A stretch of 14,320 bases of DNA, taken from an uncultured Collinsella sp. Lineage in GTDB: Bacteria > Actinomycetota > Coriobacteriia > Coriobacteriales > Coriobacteriaceae. The stretch spans positions 1 through 14,320 of the forward strand of contig USEF01000024.1 in assembly GCA_900553475.1 (NCBI GenBank). Direction: 5' to 3'. The notes below the pieces were generated by a model. That model ran no database searches, was not told the DNA's origin, and saw only the letters and a list, made by a program, of their open reading frames with translations. This document shows positions 12,301-14,320 of this stretch, in pieces (the stretch's first letter is position 1; each line of letters starts with the position of its first letter). The translations under genes were made by a program, and so were the position numbers.

Positions 12301-13992
12301 CTACTTGCGATGCGCGCGATAGAACTCGATGAGCGCCTGGGTCGAAGCGTCCTGCTCGGCCTTGGCGGCATCGTCGTGGAAGGCAGGGGTGATCTGCTTG
12401 GCAAGCTGCTTGCCCAGCTCAACGCCCCACTGGTCGTAGGAGTCGATGCCCCAGACCGTGCCCTCGACAAACGTGATGTGCTCGTACAGTGCGATGAGCT
12501 CGCCGAGCGCGAACGGGGTCAGCGTGTCGCCGAAGATCGAGGTCGTCGGGCGGTTGCCCTCAAAGCAACGGGCCGGGACGATCTGCTCGGGCGTGCCCTC
12601 GGCACGAACCTCGTCGGCCGTCTTACCAAAGGCGAGCGCCTTGGTCTGGGCCAGGAAGTTGCCCAGGAACAGCTCATGCACGTCCTGACCGCTATCGGTC
12701 GCAGGGTTGGCGGTATTGGCAAAGGCGATGAAATCGGCCGGAACCACCACAGTGCCCTGGTGCAGCAGCTGGTAGAAGGCATGCTGACCGTTGGTGCCGG
12801 GCTCGCCCCAGAAGATCTCGCCGGTATCGGAGGTCACAGGGCTGCCGTCCCAGCGGACGTGCTTGCCGTTGGACTCCATGGTGAGCTGCTGCAGGTAGGC
12901 CGGGAAACGGTGCAGGTACTGGCAGTACGGCAGTACGGCGTGGCTCTTGGAACCGAAGAAGTTGACGTACCAGACATTGAGCAGGCCCATCAGCGCGACG
13001 GCGTTGTTCTCGAGCGGGGTGTTGCAGAAGTACTCGTCGATGGCGTGGAAGCCCTCGAGGAACTGCTGGAAGCGCTCGGGGCCGAGCACGACGATCAGCG
13101 ACAGGCCCACGGCGGAGTCAACGGAATAGCGGCCGCCAACCCAGTTCCAGAAACCGAAGGCGTTGGCAGGGTCGATGCCGAAGGCCTCGACCTTCTCGAG
13201 TGCGGTGGAGACGGCGACGAAGTGCTTTGTCACGGCCTCGGCGTTCTGCTCATCGGAGCCGTCGATGGCACCCTGAGCCTTGAGCTGTTCGAGCATCCAG
13301 GTCTTGACCTCGCGGGCGTTGGTGAGGGTCTCGAGCGTGGTGAAGGTCTTGGAGACGATGATCACGAGCGTGGTCTCGGGGTCCAGGCCCTTGAGCTTCT
13401 CTGCCTGATCGTTGGGGTCGATGTTGGAGATGTAGCGGCAGTCGATACCGGCGTCGGCATAGGGACGCAGAGCCTCGTAGGCCATGACCGGGCCCAGGTC
13501 GGAGCCGCCGATGCCGATGTTGACGACGGTCTCGATCTTCTTGCCGGTCACGCCGGTCCACTTGCCGGAACGCACTTCGTCGGCGAAGGCGTAGATGCGG
13601 TCAAGCACCTCGCGCACGTCCTTGACGGTGTCCTGACCGTCGACGATGTACTTGCCCTCGTCCTCGACCGGGCGGCGCAGCGCGGTGTGCAGCACGGCGC
13701 GGTCCTCGGTGTTGTTGATGTGCACGCCGGTGTACATCGCCTTGGTGCGCTCGTCGAGCTTGACGGCCTTGGCGAGGTCGGCGAACAGCTGGAGGGTCTC
13801 CGGCTTGATCAGGTTCTTGGACAGGTCGAAGTGCAGGTCGCCGGCGTCGAACGACAGCTTGTCGACACGCTCGGCGTCATCGGCGAACCACTGCTTGAGG
13901 CTGACGCCCTCGGCCTGCAGCTCGTCATAGTGCTTCTGCAGCGCGGCCCACTCGGGGGTCTTGGTGGCGTCAACTGGCGGATTGATGGCCAT
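12301..13992 (-). CDS. pgi: Glucose-6-phosphate isomerase
   Basis: Pgi interconverts glucose 6-phosphate and fructose 6-phosphate in glycolysis and gluconeogenesis, in the cytosol. The 563-residue product is of the large bacterial/eukaryotic type (E. coli about 549). Visible landmarks are NIGIGGSDLGPVM, the phosphate-binding SKTFTTLET, the family signature FGFWNWVGGRYSVDSAVGLSL, GEPGTNGQHAFYQLLHQG with the ring-opening His, FEGNRPTTSI, and the C-terminal QWGVELGKQLA containing the active-site Lys. I start it at ATG 13992, where AAAGGA lies 8 nt upstream; the in-frame ATG at 14055 has no ribosome site and would precede a plausible promoter region. It is monocistronic: a terminator lies downstream, and a divergent tRNA gene upstream. 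Confidence 0.95.
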   Translation of the reverse strand: MAINPPVDATKTPEWAALQKHYDELQAEGVSLKQWFADDAERVDKLSFDAGDLHFDLSKNLIKPETLQLFADLAKAVKLDERTKAMYTGVHINNTEDRAVLHTALRRPVEDEGKYIVDGQDTVKDVREVLDRIYAFADEVRSGKWTGVTGKKIETVVNIGIGGSDLGPVMAYEALRPYADAGIDCRYISNIDPNDQAEKLKGLDPETTLVIIVSKTFTTLETLTNAREVKTWMLEQLKAQGAIDGSDEQNAEAVTKHFVAVSTALEKVEAFGIDPANAFGFWNWVGGRYSVDSAVGLSLIVVLGPERFQQFLEGFHAIDEYFCNTPLENNAVALMGLLNVWYVNFFGSKSHAVLPYCQYLHRFPAYLQQLTMESNGKHVRWDGSPVTSDTGEIFWGEPGTNGQHAFYQLLHQGTVVVPADFIAFANTANPATDSGQDVHELFLGNFLAQTKALAFGKTADEVRAEGTPEQIVPARCFEGNRPTTSIFGDTLTPFALGELIALYEHITFVEGTVWGIDSYDQWGVELGKQLAKQITPAFHDDAAKAEQDASTQALIEFYRAHRK

Positions 13993-14135
13993 GGTATTGG
14001 TCCTTTCATCATCACTGTACGCCGGAGTCGGCTCTCCAATGCTGGCGGGCCACACCGGTTACTTCGCTTACCAAGATACTCACAAAAGCGGACAGAAACA
14101 AACAAAAAATACCCAAGATGAACAACCGTGACCGA

Positions 14136-14161
14136 CACGACATGCCCGCGCACGACATGCC
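14136..14161. repeat. 11-bp direct repeat between pgi and the tRNA gene
   Basis: CACGACATGCC occurs at 14136-14146 and 14151-14161, a 15-bp period, just upstream of the tRNA promoter. It could bind a regulator; nothing further supports this. Confidence 0.25.
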
Positions 14162-14169
14162 AGCCGAAC

Positions 14170-14198
14170 TTGCATAAATCCACGGCATACAGTAAAGT
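14170..14198 (+). promoter_or_regulatory. Promoter of the tRNA-Thr gene
   Basis: TTGCAT (14170-14175) and TAAAGT (14193-14198) are spaced by exactly 17 bp, each matching 4 of 6 consensus bases. Transcription would begin about 35 nt before the tRNA. Confidence 0.5.
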
Positions 14199-14238
14199 CT
14201 CATTCTTGTGCGCAGGTTCATCAACGAATCGGCAGCAT

Positions 14239-14314
14239 GCCACTTTAGCTCAGTCGGTAGAGCGGCTCACTCGTAATGAGCAGGTCGACAGTTCGATTCT
14301 GTCAAGTGGCTCCA
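14239..14314 (+). tRNA. tRNA-Thr (anticodon CGU)
   Basis: A complete 76-nt cloverleaf with encoded CCA. Acceptor arm GCCACTT/AAGTGGC (14239-14245, 14304-14310), D stem GCTC/GAGC, anticodon stem GCTCA/TGAGC with loop CTCGTAA, T stem GACAG/CTGTC with TTCGATT loop all pair perfectly. The anticodon CGT (14272-14274) reads ACG threonine codons. Confidence 0.97.
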
Positions 14315-14320
14315 TACCCC

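Noticed and set aside
12310..14121. 603-codon open frame on plus, opposite pgi
   Set aside because: It is the antisense shadow of a certain pgi gene in GC-rich sequence; the translation is repetitive in Val, Leu, Gly and Asp and has no ribosome site or recognisable domain.
14239..14314. tRNA-Thr as the attachment site of the cassette
   Set aside because: pgi lies between the tRNA and the cassette, and I found no copy of the tRNA 3' end elsewhere in the window.

Overview
The window looks like a chromosomal stretch of a high-GC, Gram-positive gut actinobacterium, most likely Collinsella or a close relative in the Coriobacteriia. That guess rests on the GC-rich coding, the strong AGGAGG-type ribosome sites and the overall protein flavour; no rRNA or other taxonomic marker is present. 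Fourteen-kilobase content: eleven protein genes that I accept, one tRNA, and an unusually rich set of inverted repeats.

Layout. (1) 99-1778, minus: EttA, an ABC-F ribosome-associated ATPase. (2) 1963-2938, minus: an overlapping sdpR-like (ArsR family) and sdpI-like pair with a clear promoter, an overlapping operator-like dyad and a good terminator, but no sdpC toxin gene. (3) 3021-3190: an intergenic block with four hairpins ending in a terminator that only folds well on the minus strand; possible small RNA. (4) 3238-4829, plus: tcdA (t6A dehydratase) and a TatD-family nuclease. (5) 4837-5062: a 226-bp, AT-rich, MITE-like element with 45-bp inverted ends and a perfect inner hairpin, lying between convergent genes. 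(6) 5109-8422, minus: a carbohydrate block read deoC, then a Cof-type phosphatase, then a beta-phosphoglucomutase-like HAD protein, then a PfkB kinase resembling fructoselysine 6-kinase. (7) 8423-9290: 868 bp without a convincing gene, holding a 116-bp imperfect palindrome, a perfect 15-bp GC-rich hairpin, a small bidirectional terminator and short tandem repeats. (8) 9291-12159, plus: a three-gene cassette of an unrecognised protein, a ClpP-like serine protease with an intact triad, and a soluble VirD4/TraG-like ATPase lacking the usual membrane anchor; the last two overlap by 8 bp. (9) 12301-13992, minus: pgi. (10) 14239-14314, plus: tRNA-Thr(CGU).

Most genes are housekeeping or sugar metabolism. 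The stand-out accessory unit is the protease/ATPase cassette. It contains a conjugation-type motor but no relaxase, integrase or channel gene in view, and the motor is tightly coupled to a ClpP-like peptidase. Whether it is a conjugation remnant or a self-contained ATP-dependent proteolysis or defence unit cannot be decided from this sequence, but it is the best candidate here for an undescribed system.
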